DNA of 64,000 nucleotides from Chlorophyllum brunneum. Lineage: Eukaryota; Basidiomycota; Agaricomycetes; Agaricales; Agaricaceae. Shown in pieces: positions 11,470-22,813 of this stretch. The translations under genes were made by a program, and so were the position numbers. The notes beneath the pieces were generated by a model. It did no database searches. It was not told the origin of the DNA and saw only the letters and a program-made list of their open reading frames with translations. Each line of letters begins with the position of its first letter. Position 1 is the first letter of the stretch. Location: contig OY756144.1 of assembly GCA_963576785.1 (NCBI GenBank), forward strand, positions 868,001-932,000. Reading direction: 5' to 3'.

Positions 11470-14400
11470 GAAAGCGTCCGGGCTCGGTTATACAGCTCTG
11501 CTACACGTGACGTTTTGTCTAGCACAGCCACCTATTCGTAGTTGCACGTGCACACTCAACTGAGTTTCGTCATTCAGGTGCATATGGGTTGTTGAGTGGG
11601 CTAACCTGTATATCAGATCAACCAACGACTAGGTTGCAGGCACACTTCTATCGATACCTGTAGTCTCACCATACTTGGGTGGGGGCCAATGATTGTTTCC
11701 GAAGAAATATGCTGCAAGGCTCGAAAGCTTGAGGAGAATTATTCACTTAGAACTTTAACCCAAAGTTCTGGTCAGTTTTTTTCACGCTTCACACAAGGTC
11801 TACTCCTGGAAACATTTTGACGCCAACACGTTCACAATAGACCTGATGCGACCCTCGGCTCTCCCGATGAAAAGCGTACTAGGGTTTAGAATCGCCGGGA
11901 ACGGCATAGCCTGGAGCTAGAGGAAGAGCCTTTGTCACCTAAAGATGAAACGATTCTTTCATTACGATATTTCCGACTAGAAGACGATTATCATCTTCCT
12001 ATCTAGGTTTGGTGCCGGCTCAGAACTCAACATACTATATCCCTCTCTGGAGACCCAGACCTCGGATATCTGTCTTTGCGCACAGCTCGCTCCATGGATG
12101 TCTGCAATAATCCTTGAGAAGCAAGTCACTTGTCACAAGCTTAACCACAAAGCGTCAGCACCTCCCGATGTAGTTGCTTGTTTTGTAACCCTCTATAGCT
12201 CATGGCCAAAGGGATGGCACAGTTTGCACATATGTATCACGACTGGATGGATGACGGTCTAAGGGACTGGGCTTGACTATACCTCGGCTGTCATACCTCA
12301 TGATGGTACATATTCTTCGGGACCGAGTTACCAGATTTTATTGGCCCTTGTCCGCACTCTCCAAACCAACTGGCTTCTAGCCCTCTACCAAAATCGATCT
12401 TCGAATGATATTGATTCGCCACTGTTCTCCATCCCAGTGAAGACTCTACACTAGGGTTACTTAGTACTCTGCCTACCTGCTAGTGTTCGTTCCATACAAA
12501 CACATGCTCCTAGTGGCACAACGAGGTTTTGTACGCGGCTCAACCTTGTTTCATCTCCTACTGCCCCACAACCATTTCAGGAATTTTGGTCTAGACTCCA
12601 CCCTTTGTTTTCAAGCATGCATTGGTACGGATGAGTGATACGTCCTTAGAAACGATGAGATGGTGTGTGTGAAAGGTAGGTACCCACTTCTATCCCCCAG
12701 CGTGCTCTACCACGCCTTTAGGTGTTCGACACGGCACATCACATGTTTTATTCAATGGTACTGACTCCGACAAGTTTCCGACAATTCATATGCGGAAGTC
12801 AGGACAACTAGACAATGGCAAGTTGGACAGTGTCAACTTGGTTTGGTAGTGGGGCTGGGTTGATTGTGTTCTATCGACGATACAAATTCGATGTGCGGGT
12901 GTTTTTCAATTGCGATCCATCCTGTCGGTTGGATTTTTCCGCGTGGAGTTTACGGACATGAAACCATAAGATTGATTGGTTTCAGCGCGGTAGGATCTAC
13001 CGCCTTGCTGGACATATAATCCATTGTATCTTGTCTTAGGCCAATACACTCAATCACTTCGTGTATCTGCCCTTCCTCGCACGCTGTACATCTGATGCTT
13101 CCCGCCATGGTAACACGGGGTTCAGAGGTCTGAAATTATTATAGTGTAGTTCAGATCCATTTCACATCGTTATTCTCCGAAACCCCCTGACGATGTTCGA
13201 ACTACTTCTCAGTTGAAGATACTTGTCTACTAGACATCGAAGAAATCGCGAAAAGTATCACAAGGAAGGCCGTGATAAGACGCCGGGTTGAGGTTGGCAT
13301 GGACTGAAAAAATGTTGAACAAGAATATTAAGAAAGCTCGGCGCCCAACAAGGCCTGGAGGCTGGACAAGAATAGATCTGCCAAGTTGAAGCACATTAGA
13401 ACGTCTCTCGGAGTGCCCTGCAAAAAGTATGCTTGTGACTGCCGCATTACACGGTTTCGCCCACCCCTTGTCTACTTTTCCAATGACTAGTGCTGAACTG
13501 CCGATACAGATGCTTCGCCTGAATCCATCATGCTTCAAGCTTCAAGCTTCAAGTCCATCTCCCTTCTTCCGCCAAGCTCTCATCTTTATCTGATGTGGGA
13601 GACTTTGTCTTTTGCGTCCGTAGGTCGCGCGTTTCATATAGTAACTTCGAAATGGTGGCGATAGGGTGGGAGAAATGGGCACATGGGACGAATCGTGAAT
13701 GACGCACTCTCCACTCTTTGAATTTTCTGATTTTCACATAATTTGACAGCCTCCGACAGCAGGTAAGACGTGGTATCTGTTCGGGTGTGTGTAATGAATA
13801 CGATGGAAGTGATAGTAGACTTAGGTATATCTCAAATTGGCATTGTGCCCCATCAGTTGTTCAGATTCGTCGTCGCTCTGGAAAGCGCTTCACTACCGTC
13901 AGGCTCTAGTTGAGAACAACGAAAGAAGGTTCGGGACTTACCGCTTGCATCTTTCCCAAATTCTTTCTCCGATTCGTATCGCCTTCGACTACCCATCAAC
14001 GATCCGAACCGCCACCGCCTCCGCTCTGCTCGCTGCCTCGCTTTACAAAGTCCCAAGTCAATGAGCTCCTAGCGTCTGGGACGTCGCAGTCCAGACAAGT
14101 GATATGGGTGAGAGGTAGCCTCAGCGGTAATGATTCGCTACCTCTTTCTGTTGCTGGGAAGACTTTAAAACCTGGGGTACTGGATAGCCCGACCTGTGGA
14201 AGGAACTTTTGATGTGTGTGTTGTGTTCTAAATGTAGCACGAATATTTTGTCACAAGACAACCTAGCCCATCGCTAGTGGCCCTTTTGTGTTTCAAAAAG
14301 GGTCATTCAGGTTCCTTGACCTGGAGTTTACCTCCGAAAGGGCGAACATTCCACACGATATCATCATCACTCTGTTCTCGTCGCTTTGATATTGTTCAAA

Positions 14401-14983
14401 ATACCCTCGGAAATATGGCCGTTCCTCGCTGACTTGATTTCAATTTATTTCACACACTGGCGAGCTTCCAATGATCATATAATGCTCTTGAATGCAATCA
14501 GCCATCCGCGTTATGCTGTATCAAATGATGCGAGTATGACGGTTCCATCAACGCCCCCCGCACAGATCAAGTTTTGAAGTGCAACTGTCCTCTAAAAATA
14601 GCTTTTGGTAATGAAACTTTTGGAAAAGTCTAGCGTTCTGCGCGCCCTACAGACTCCAAAATGAAAAGTATGGCTCAGGATCCACCCAACTTTGCCGTAG
14701 TTAAACGTTAATTCCTGGACCGCCCAATCACGCACCGTTCGCCGATTGATCGCGGTATCGACGAAGGTGCTTGGGAATAGAAGTCCCGACCGCTATTTTT
14801 GGATGCTCCAATAACCTGGCTTCCTCATGGCACTGAGATAGCCATCAAACATTAGTCGTCTCCGATATTTGAATGCGTTACGTGTATGTATATACGGCGT
14901 AACAGCAGCGCCTTGCATTCCCCTCCCGTTTACTCCCTACCCTTCCTGCTTCAAGCAACATTTGACGCCGTCAATCCCCCAGA
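11470..14983. other. 3.5-kb gene-poor region
   Basis: No gene that I can support. Most frames are short and interrupted. At 13540-13555 the 7-mer CTTCAAG occurs three times in tandem. At 14281-14302 a small inverted repeat (CCCTTTT..AAAAGGG) could fold as a hairpin. The stretch 13840-14210 is more GC-rich and has overlapping open frames on both strands (75 and 100 residues on +, 67 on -), but none shows a domain or a good splice context. Confidence 0.4.
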
Positions 14984-16834
14984 ATGGTAGGCCCAGCAGA
15001 AGTCGTGTATGTTCGGTTTTACTGTCCTACTATGATCTCTTGCTCATCATTTTAATCAAGCCATGGGCCAGTTATGATTGGTCTTTTCTTCAATATTTTA
15101 CTCTACGGGATTATGATCGTACAGATTTATATCTACTTTACGACTTATAAAAAGTACGTCTTGGCGGTGCAAGGCAAAACTTGGCTGATGCGGCGAGCAG
15201 GGACCGGTTGTGGTTGAAAATATTTGTACGTTCAAATTGGCACCATTCATTGCCCTACAAAGACTCATAACATCGAAAGGTTTCGGCCCTTTTTTTCGTA
15301 GACACAGTCAACACCGTCTTCAATGCCATCTTCATCTATGACGGCGTGATCAAGCATTTCGGTAAGTAGTAATCGACGTCTTAGCCCACGAGCTCTAATG
15401 ACAACCTCCCTTGCAATATAGGAGAGGCCGCTTATCTCAGAAAGATCAGTCCATGTGAGCATGTTATTGACTAGGGTCGTTCCAATATCTGACGTTTCTC
15501 TAGTTATGCAAATGGGTCAGCCTTAGTCTTAATTACCCTGCAATATATTTTACGACGCTTACCTCCACACAATGCAGAGCCTATATCAACGGTGAGTCCA
15601 TTCAGTCATCGCATCGGTGCCTGGCTCCTGAACATATCGTCCCTACAGGGTGTTATCGAAGTCATGGTTCAGCTTTTCTACGCATGGAGGATATGGATTC
15701 TTACGAAGAATTGGTTTGTGGTTGGCCTTGTTGTTGCGCTTACTATCACCGGGGGACGTGAGTCATAGTCCATTTGAATGAAGTAGCCACGATACTGAGG
15801 AAATCCAACTGAAAGTTGGCTGCCTCATCACGGAAATCAAGGGAGCCACGATAAAGGACTTTTCCAGCACCCCGTACAGGGTGAGTGATTAATCCACCAC
15901 TCGGCATACACTGCTCGTAGAGCTTATGTTTGGGTATCGCAGACTGTTGTTATTATCTGGCTGGCCGGTGCGGTCGCAGCTGATGTTATCATCACTGCTG
16001 CTCTTGCTTGGTACTTGTAAGTACTTCCTTGGTTCATTGAATATTCTATCGTTGACGCCTGTCTAGGGTACGGCTCCCGGTCACATAGTGTTTATAAGCT
16101 CGGATCTACTTACCACTGGCGTTCACTAGCGAAAAAATAAGACAGGATTCAGGGGCTCAGATATGGCTATCGATCGCATTATACGATGTATGTGGCGTTT
16201 CGGACGTTGTCTGGGTGTTATGCTGACTCTCGGCCTTAGTAACAATGCAAACTGGTCTTCTCACATCCGTGGTGGTGGTGTTCGACTTAGTCTTCTTCTT
16301 AGCGGATGTAAGAAGGATTTGTCATCAGTTGTGGTAGTCCACTGACACATCGTGTTTTTTAGCCTACAGGAATGTGAGTATGAGACTGTATCTCGTGATA
16401 ACAACATAAATCTCACAAACCCTGGCGACAGTCACTTCATTTTCAACGTCCCTCTCTGCAAGATATATTCAAATTCCCTAGTCAGCAGCCTCAACTCAAG
16501 AGGAGGATGGAAATTCAACGAAGGTCCGATGCCAACGCGAGGAAGGGACATTTCAACCTTTGCTGCAGAATCTGGTGTTGCTTTCCAGGTTTATTCAGAA
16601 TCCAGGTCAGATGGAAGCAAAACCCAAGTTGAAGACAGTTTCTCTGGGCATACTCCCAAGGTAAAATTTAATCACGGCTATGGCATTGTTGAATTTGACC
16701 TGACAATAAGCTACCTACAGACATTCGATCGCTCAGGATCCTTCAGTAAAAATAGCCACCCTGAGGTCTTCGTTCAAGTCGAATCGCATCAGATGTTGGA
16801 TATTTCCTCCTCAAACGCACATGCTTCTCCATGA
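14984..16834 (+). CDS. DUF6534 multi-pass membrane protein (copy A)
   Basis: Member of a large Agaricomycete family of seven-helix membrane proteins with a C-terminal DUF6534 domain; function unknown. Start ATG at 14984; exon 1 encodes MVGPAEVV and joins HGPVMIGLFFNILLYGIMIV at a canonical GTATGT intron. Later exons read VDTVNTVFNAIFIYDGVIKHF, EVMVQLFYAWRIWILTKNW, VVIIWLAGAVAADVIITAAL, TGFRGSDMAIDRIIR and TMQTGLLTSVVVVFDLVFFL. The family signature LCKIYSNSLVSSLNSRGGW lies at about 16450-16508. The soluble tail ends with HPEVFVQVESHQMLDISSS and TGA at 16832-16834. About ten short introns. It pairs tail to tail with copy B (18140-19944) and resembles copy C (61523-63479). The ends and core exons are firm; small middle exons near 15420-15600 are uncertain. 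Confidence 0.85.
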
Positions 16835-18139
16835 TGCATATGTCGATGAGGCCGCTATCACAGGGAAGGAGTGGTAGTGAGACACAGACACTTAGTCGAT
16901 CCCTTGACTAGAGTAGGTGAAAGCCCTGGCACCCTCCTGAGGATGGTCAACCGATGGGCTTGATGCTTGAAGACGGGTTCTCTATTCTGTTCGAACATGT
17001 GGCTCAGTATTATATATCTTGTGTATTTGCAGACCATAAATTCAGATCTTCGGCAGAGCAGATACCCTTATCCATTGATACAACATTGAACACAACATCT
17101 AGTAATGATCATAACGTCTCTGAAAACTACGATTTAATTCAAAATACGTTTCTACCACTGTTTTTTTTTGGCCGGTAATTCGGATTTATAAGCGGTGTTC
17201 GATTTTCGCCAGCCATTGAATTTACAACTTACACTCCAAATATTTGATCGGCGAGCTAAATCCGAGAACGGCGTGAAAATCCGAGAGATCTTTGAATTAT
17301 TGATTTAACACGTCCCTCGATCAATGAAGATAGCTACCATAAAAAATTTACATCCCTGATACAAGACATCATGTCGTACGTGTTACTGATAGGCCATTCA
17401 TGCGGTAAGGCCGGGTAGGATCAAAAGGAATTCGGGGTGTATCTATTCCGTTCGAAACTCGTGATGTGCGAGGCCGCGCTGCTTCGTTGGTGGCGATGGT
17501 GGATGACTGGTGGCCATGATTCTGGCTAGTTCGGGACAAAACCCAAAGCTTCATTGATCAAATACAAGTTGTGGGATTGACGGCTTCCAGAGGGTACTAT
17601 CTCAGATGAGGGCCGGCCGTTTATCGAAGACTAGTTGATTGGTGGGGAGAGTGAGAGATATGAACCCCATCCAATTCATCTCAACTGTTTTCTCCTGTTT
17701 CAGATGGGTACTGCATTATAAGCACCTGCGTCCATATCATGATGTTTTCGTACCATATCTCTGTGCGAGTATTCATTTTGTTGTGGTAGCCATCCGGACA
17801 TTCGATCCAGCATTGGAGGTTGATCCATTTGACGTTCAATAACAATATAATTTACATGAGGTCATAAGGAATGAATACACGGACAACGAGAAATGATGTT
17901 ACACCATACTATCAAAGCGTGCTCCAAAGTCAACGTGCTCCCTTTGACCAGACCAGCTGCTACATATTCCACGCAGAAGTATTTGTTTACTCTACATACA
18001 ACAATTGTTGAAATATACTCTCACCCTGACGACTGGGACGCATTACTTTTCAGAGGGTTATCCCTCATCTCGTGAGATTCAACATGAACAAAAACTTCTG
18101 GTTTCGTCCTCGCCGACGGCCGAACATTATCGTATAGAT
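16835..18139. other. spacer between the convergent DUF6534 genes
   Basis: About 1.3 kb of AT-rich sequence between the stop codons of copies A and B. I looked for further DUF6534 exons (DRIIR, LCKLYSNS, HGP..IG) on both strands and saw none. Confidence 0.4.
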
Positions 18140-19944
18140 TCAGAGTCTATATATAAAAAAAGCCTTGTCAGCCCGGACTGATATTCTGTATAAAAGATTT
18201 TTCATCACCCTGGGCACAGGAGCTCGACCTTTAAGATTGGAAGTCGCCTCTGCGAAAGACTGGAAGGACACATTAGGTTCCGCGCCGAATGACCCAACCT
18301 CTCTCGTATGTGACGTCGCATCATTATAATTCCACCCTCCTCTGGAGTTAAGACTGCTAATCAGGGAGTTTGAATACAACTTGCAAAGGAATAGGTTGAG
18401 AGCTAGATGACTGTTAAAAAAATTATCCATCGTCAATAATTGAAACTATTGGGATTAAACAAGTTGTGTAACGCACGTTCCTCTGGGCTAGATAGAAATC
18501 ACGGTTAGTCGAAGCACTAGGGTGAATGGGGAAAAGACCTTACGTCGAGGAGATAGACGAGCAGATCAGCAATTGCAATGATAGCTGTTAGGAGACCAGT
18601 TTGCATCGTGACTAACAGGAAAATGGATTTCTCCAAATGAGCCAATTGTCGTTGTAGACAATTTCCATTGGGCGTACCTCGTATGATACGGTCAATAACC
18701 ATATCTGATCCCCTGAAACCGGTTCTTTGCATTCGCTGGTCGAAGAGAGACGTCTCAGGGCTAGAGGTTTATACTAGAATACTTCTTGGAAACGTACCCT
18801 GAGTAATTGTCAGCATGGGTAGATTCAACAGTTTTTCAAAGACAAACTTACAAGTGCCATACGAGGATAGATGTGATGACAATATCGGCCGCGCTTGCAC
18901 CTGACAGCCAAACAATAACGGCACCCTACATTCCAATGCACAGCTAAGCGGGTCGGAATATATACCGTCATCATCACGTACTCACTTTGAAATTTCGGAA
19001 ATGTAAGAATTCCGGGGTGACGGCGACATTGTACGTTGTGAGAATACCGCCGACTAATAGACCTGTCAGGATTCTAGGAATTATCTCATATATGGATCGG
19101 TGGTTACCTGCTCCGGTAAGGGCAAGTGCAACAACGATTGTCACCAACACCCAACTCTTCGTTAAAACGCGTATTCTCCAAGCAAAGAATAGTTGAACCA
19201 TAATCGTAATAACAGCCTAGAAGTTCTCGTCAATTCATCAAAAGGGGATACAGAGAACTAAAAATAAATACAGTTGTCATTGGATCTGTTCTTGTGGTAA
19301 AGATCGAGAGGAGTCAGAAACCGATGAAGTTCTGGAATTTATTTCTGAGAGATACGGCTGGTAGCTGTGTTACTGACCTGAATCACTAGCTGTTGATGAA
19401 CAGGTTAGTAACTGGTCGGTTGTCTAGTAGAAAATCCAGCAATATACGCACCCCATTCTGCGTTTTGGATGTATTCGGCGTCACCTGGATCCCGGTAGTT
19501 GAGCTTCTCCGTTTGAGTTAGATCGAGTCCGGTCAAGGCGACTCACCGAAATGTTTAATGAGCGATTTATACACGAAAATAACATCAAAGAGAGTATTGA
19601 GCGTGTCGATAATGAAGACTACCAGGACCTAGTCTATGATGAGTCGACAAAGTGTACATTAGGATGTTGGACGTACGAATATTTTCATCCATGTCCGGTC
19701 TCTGTTTTCTCAAGGTGAGGAATGGATCGTAGAATAAGATGATAATGGGGGCGTACTTCTTGTAACTCGTGTAGTAAATGTACATCTGCGTAATCATGAT
19801 CCCATATAGTACTACGTTGAAAACAGTACCAATTAAGATGGGGCCATGACTATCAAAGTCGGCATAATCAGTACAGTGTGTTGTAGGAAAGGTGTACAAT
19901 GACACATACACTATCTCTGCCACTTCCGGAGGTTGATATGCCAT
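18140..19944 (-). CDS. DUF6534 multi-pass membrane protein (copy B)
   Basis: Paralogue of copy A on the opposite strand. Start ATG at 19944; exon 1 encodes MAYQPPEVAEI and joins at a GTATGTG intron to VHGPILIGTVFNVVLYGIM. Other exons give VFIIDTLNTLFDVIFVYKSL, DAEYIQNAEW, TIMVQLFFAWRIRVLTKSW, VVALALTGAG, YNVAVTPEFLHFRNFK, VIVWLSGASAADIVITSILV, TGFRGSDMVIDRIIR and TMQTGLLTAIIAIADLLVYL. The family signature LCKLYSNSLISSLNSRGGW is at about 18397-18341. The C-terminal tail is different from A and C: it lacks the PEVFV-VESH-M end and runs to a stop at 18140. No internal stop is forced, so the gene may be active; the missing end may be a real divergence or a model limit. Confidence 0.82.
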
Positions 19945-20494
19945 TGTATTGAGCGACCTAGGGATGAGGGGGAGGCTCGATTAGACCAAAAGGAAGAGGT
20001 TAAGAGTAAAGAGGGGAAGAGAGCAAATATCTACCACGCCGGTTCATGAGCGGTCCCTTATCTCCGGGATTTATATCGAATTTCTTGGGTCCTAGTGACT
20101 TCCCGACACCCGACAGTATGGATGCGCGCAAAAAGATATTTTTGAAGCTAGCCTATAGGCGAATGTGATCATCAGCTCCAACTATCCATCATTCTCGGCA
20201 TATCGCATCACACCCTTCTTTGTGTAGTACTTGCCCATATCTCTGCGAGTTAAAACCAGATAACGGGTGATAATCAAGTGTTTTTTTTTCGGAAAACTGA
20301 TATTATCATGGGAAGAGATTGAGGAGAATGTGATGTATAGAATCCGAGAGAAGCGGATGGGAAGTTATCGCCGTTACAGCAACTTGATTAATGAGATGGG
20401 TTGGTGAAATTGAGGGAAGGCGATGAGTAGGACTTTGGCAGCGGCGCCGCGGTTCGGCGTAATGTGCCGGTGTGGAGTATATGCACACTTGTTG
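19945..20494. other. intergenic region upstream of copy B
   Basis: About 550 bp with the promoter of DUF6534 copy B. No gene or clear motif. It passes into the tandem repeat that begins at about 20495. Confidence 0.35.
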
Positions 20495-21020
20495 CCGCGA
20501 TGCCCTTGTTTTCGACCCCATGTTTAAATATTTTTATATCGCAAGTGTATACTACTATCAAAGAAAGGCTTCTATCAAAATTTCACGCGCATAAATATAA
20601 GCTTGGGTGATTGACAGAGTTGAAACTTACTGCCAACCAGGGTTCAGTCGCGAAGGTGAGTGGTGGTGTAGATGATGAAATCATGACCGGAGGTTGTATG
20701 CGTGAAAATGATCCAAGTTCGCTGAGGGTTTGTGCAGTGGATGCTGTTATGCGCACACACACTCATTACCGCGATGCCCTTGTTTTCGACCCCTTTAACT
20801 ATATTTTTACACCGCAAGTATATACTATCAAGGAAAGGCTTCTACCAGTTTTTCGCGCGCATAAATATAAGCTTGGGTGTTGATTGACAGAGTTGAAACT
20901 TGCTGCCAGTCAGGAGTTCAGTCGCGAAGGTGAGCGGTGGTGTCGATGATGATGGAATCATGAATTGGAGCGATGTCGGGTTTGACTCAGGATGTTGCGT
21001 GAAAAAAATGATCCAAGTTT
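20495..21020. repeat. two-unit direct tandem repeat upstream of the F-box gene
   Basis: Unit 1 covers about 20495-20719 and unit 2 about 20769-21020, offset by 274 bp. Shared blocks in the same order are CCGCGATGCCCTTGTTTTCG, ACTATCAA-GAAAGGCTTCTA, CGCGCATAAATATAAGCTTG, GATTGACAGAGTTGAAACTT, CAGTCGCGAAGGTGAG and AAATGATCCAAGTT. Units differ by small substitutions and indels, including a 20-30 bp insertion in unit 2. There is no open frame across either unit. It ends about 150 bp before the F-box start codon, so it lies in that promoter or 5' leader. Confidence 0.85.
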
Positions 21021-21170
21021 GTCACTTTGCGTCCAAGCCTTGTGGTCGAATGCCGAACGGCTGATATTCTCCTTGATTCCTGCCGACATTCTACTCCTAC
21101 GCTACGCACTCTACTGTCCGATCTCCTACGACCACGGAAACGATAAATCGGAACGAGGGTGAGGATATCG

Positions 21171-22747
21171 ATGGCGGCCGAAACAGGGTTCACAGGACTT
21201 CCATATGAGCTTTTGGAAGAGATATTGGTACTTTGTGATCCGGTGGATGTTGCGATGGTTAGTATGACTTGTAGAAGGATGTATGGAATTGTTTATGGTG
21301 AAGGGAAAGGGAAAAGGTTCTGGAGGACTTTGTACCTGTCACAACCGCTCGATGACTTGAGGAAATGTGTCAATAGGATTGGGGAAGCAAGACTTTGGTC
21401 AGTGTCTGGGGATGATGATGATGATGGGATAGATTGGGAAGAAGAGTTGAAGAGGGTGGTTAGGGCTCAGAGTGTGGTTGCGAATCCGCAAGTGTGCAGA
21501 GGTGAAGAGGAGTTGAAAGAAGTTTTCAAGACATTTCTGGGGTTGGTGGAGTGGGTTCCGAGTGTAGATTCGAAAGAGGGGGGATTGGCGAGGAATTTGG
21601 TTTGGGTACCTGTGATGGTGAAAGAGTTTATGGATGTGATTGAGGGAGGCGTTTCGACTGGGACGGCAGGACAATTCCATATCACAAAGAAATCGTATTG
21701 GGATCAACAGACGATTCAACTACATGCGCGACTGCATACGCTTTATGGGCTTACAAGACGGGACTTGACGAAACATGGGAGAGTGCAAAGTCGGGCTTAT
21801 GTGTATGATATGGGGAAGTATACAGCGGAGAATGAGTATGGGCCGTTGGTGGATGGAGGGAGGTTTGTGAACTGGGTGCACTTGGAGAAGATACATCATG
21901 TTATGTCGATGCATGTTGTTTGGGATTCGGTGGGGGCTTTGGTGGAAGAGGGGATCTTCGAGGGATCGGTTGAGTATGAGTATATGATTTATCCGATGAG
22001 TATGCCTTTTACACAGACGATGATTCCTCGGAGAGAAGAGGGTCTGGGGATTGGGCCGGTGGAGGTGCCAGACGACGATGAGTTGCCTGAAGACGCAGAC
22101 TGGGCTGGGATTGGGGGCGATTGGGCAGTCTGTTTTTGTTTTTGTGACCATAGAGAGCTCATTGGTGCGTTCGTGCAATTCATCGTCGACGGTTTCTAAT
22201 ATTTTTGGTAGCCTACAACCAGTCTGGGGACATTGTGAACCGCCTAGACACGTCTCTCTTTGAAGAAGAGAACTTTATGGAGATATTCCGCAGACTGGAG
22301 GTGAAATTAGACGTCACTCGGCTCGCTAACGACCCAGAGCATCCTGGACGACCAATTATTGGATTTGTGGGTACGATGAACCAGCCGTCGAGTTCGACCA
22401 TGTATGGGTGTGTACAGCTGACAAGTGATAACCATCTAAAGTGGCAATTCGTGAGCACAATCTGATTATTTTGTGCTGTTCTGACCATGTCTGCAGTACT
22501 CTGGCGAAATCGGTGCGAGTGCGATTTGGAGGTAAGCCTCGATTTGGCTAGTCAGGGGCTATTTGGCTGACGAGCGCTTAGCTCTGTTGGCATCCAAATT
22601 GGCGGCATCGGGTCTTCCTTTGGCGTGCTGGGATCGTGGACGACGGCGTTCCACGACGACGAGGACCCAGTCGGTCTGTGTTTTTCTGTTCTCCTGCGGC
22701 TACGCACTGACTGCCACACAGGCCCCTTCTGGATGCAGAAGCTGTAG
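21171..22747 (+). CDS. F-box domain protein
   Basis: Substrate-receptor type protein expected to bind Skp1 in an SCF ubiquitin ligase. Five exons (21171-22164, 22212-22450, 22497-22531, 22582-22673, 22722-22747) sum to 1386 nt, giving 461 residues. The F-box is at residues about 9-45: GLPYELLEEILVLCDPVDVA followed by MVSMTCRRMYGIVYG, with the LP, L-EI and C-R positions of the motif. The middle contains YWDQQTIQLHARLHTLYGLT and the end GFVGTMNQPSSSTMYGCVQL, GEIGASAIWSSVGIQIGG and GPFWMQKL. The C-terminal half resembles the body of other basidiomycete F-box proteins, but I cannot name the substrate. An upstream GTG in frame at 21159 is not used as the start; the ATG at 21171 is. Confidence 0.9.
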
Positions 22748-22813
22748 CGAGCCAAACAGATGTAAATAGGGCAGTACTAGATTGCCGTGATTCTGAAACT
22801 CTGCACCTCTCTT

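Noticed and set aside
21399..22183. Long antisense frames inside the F-box gene
   Set aside because: They mirror the coding strand of a well-supported gene and contain no domain.
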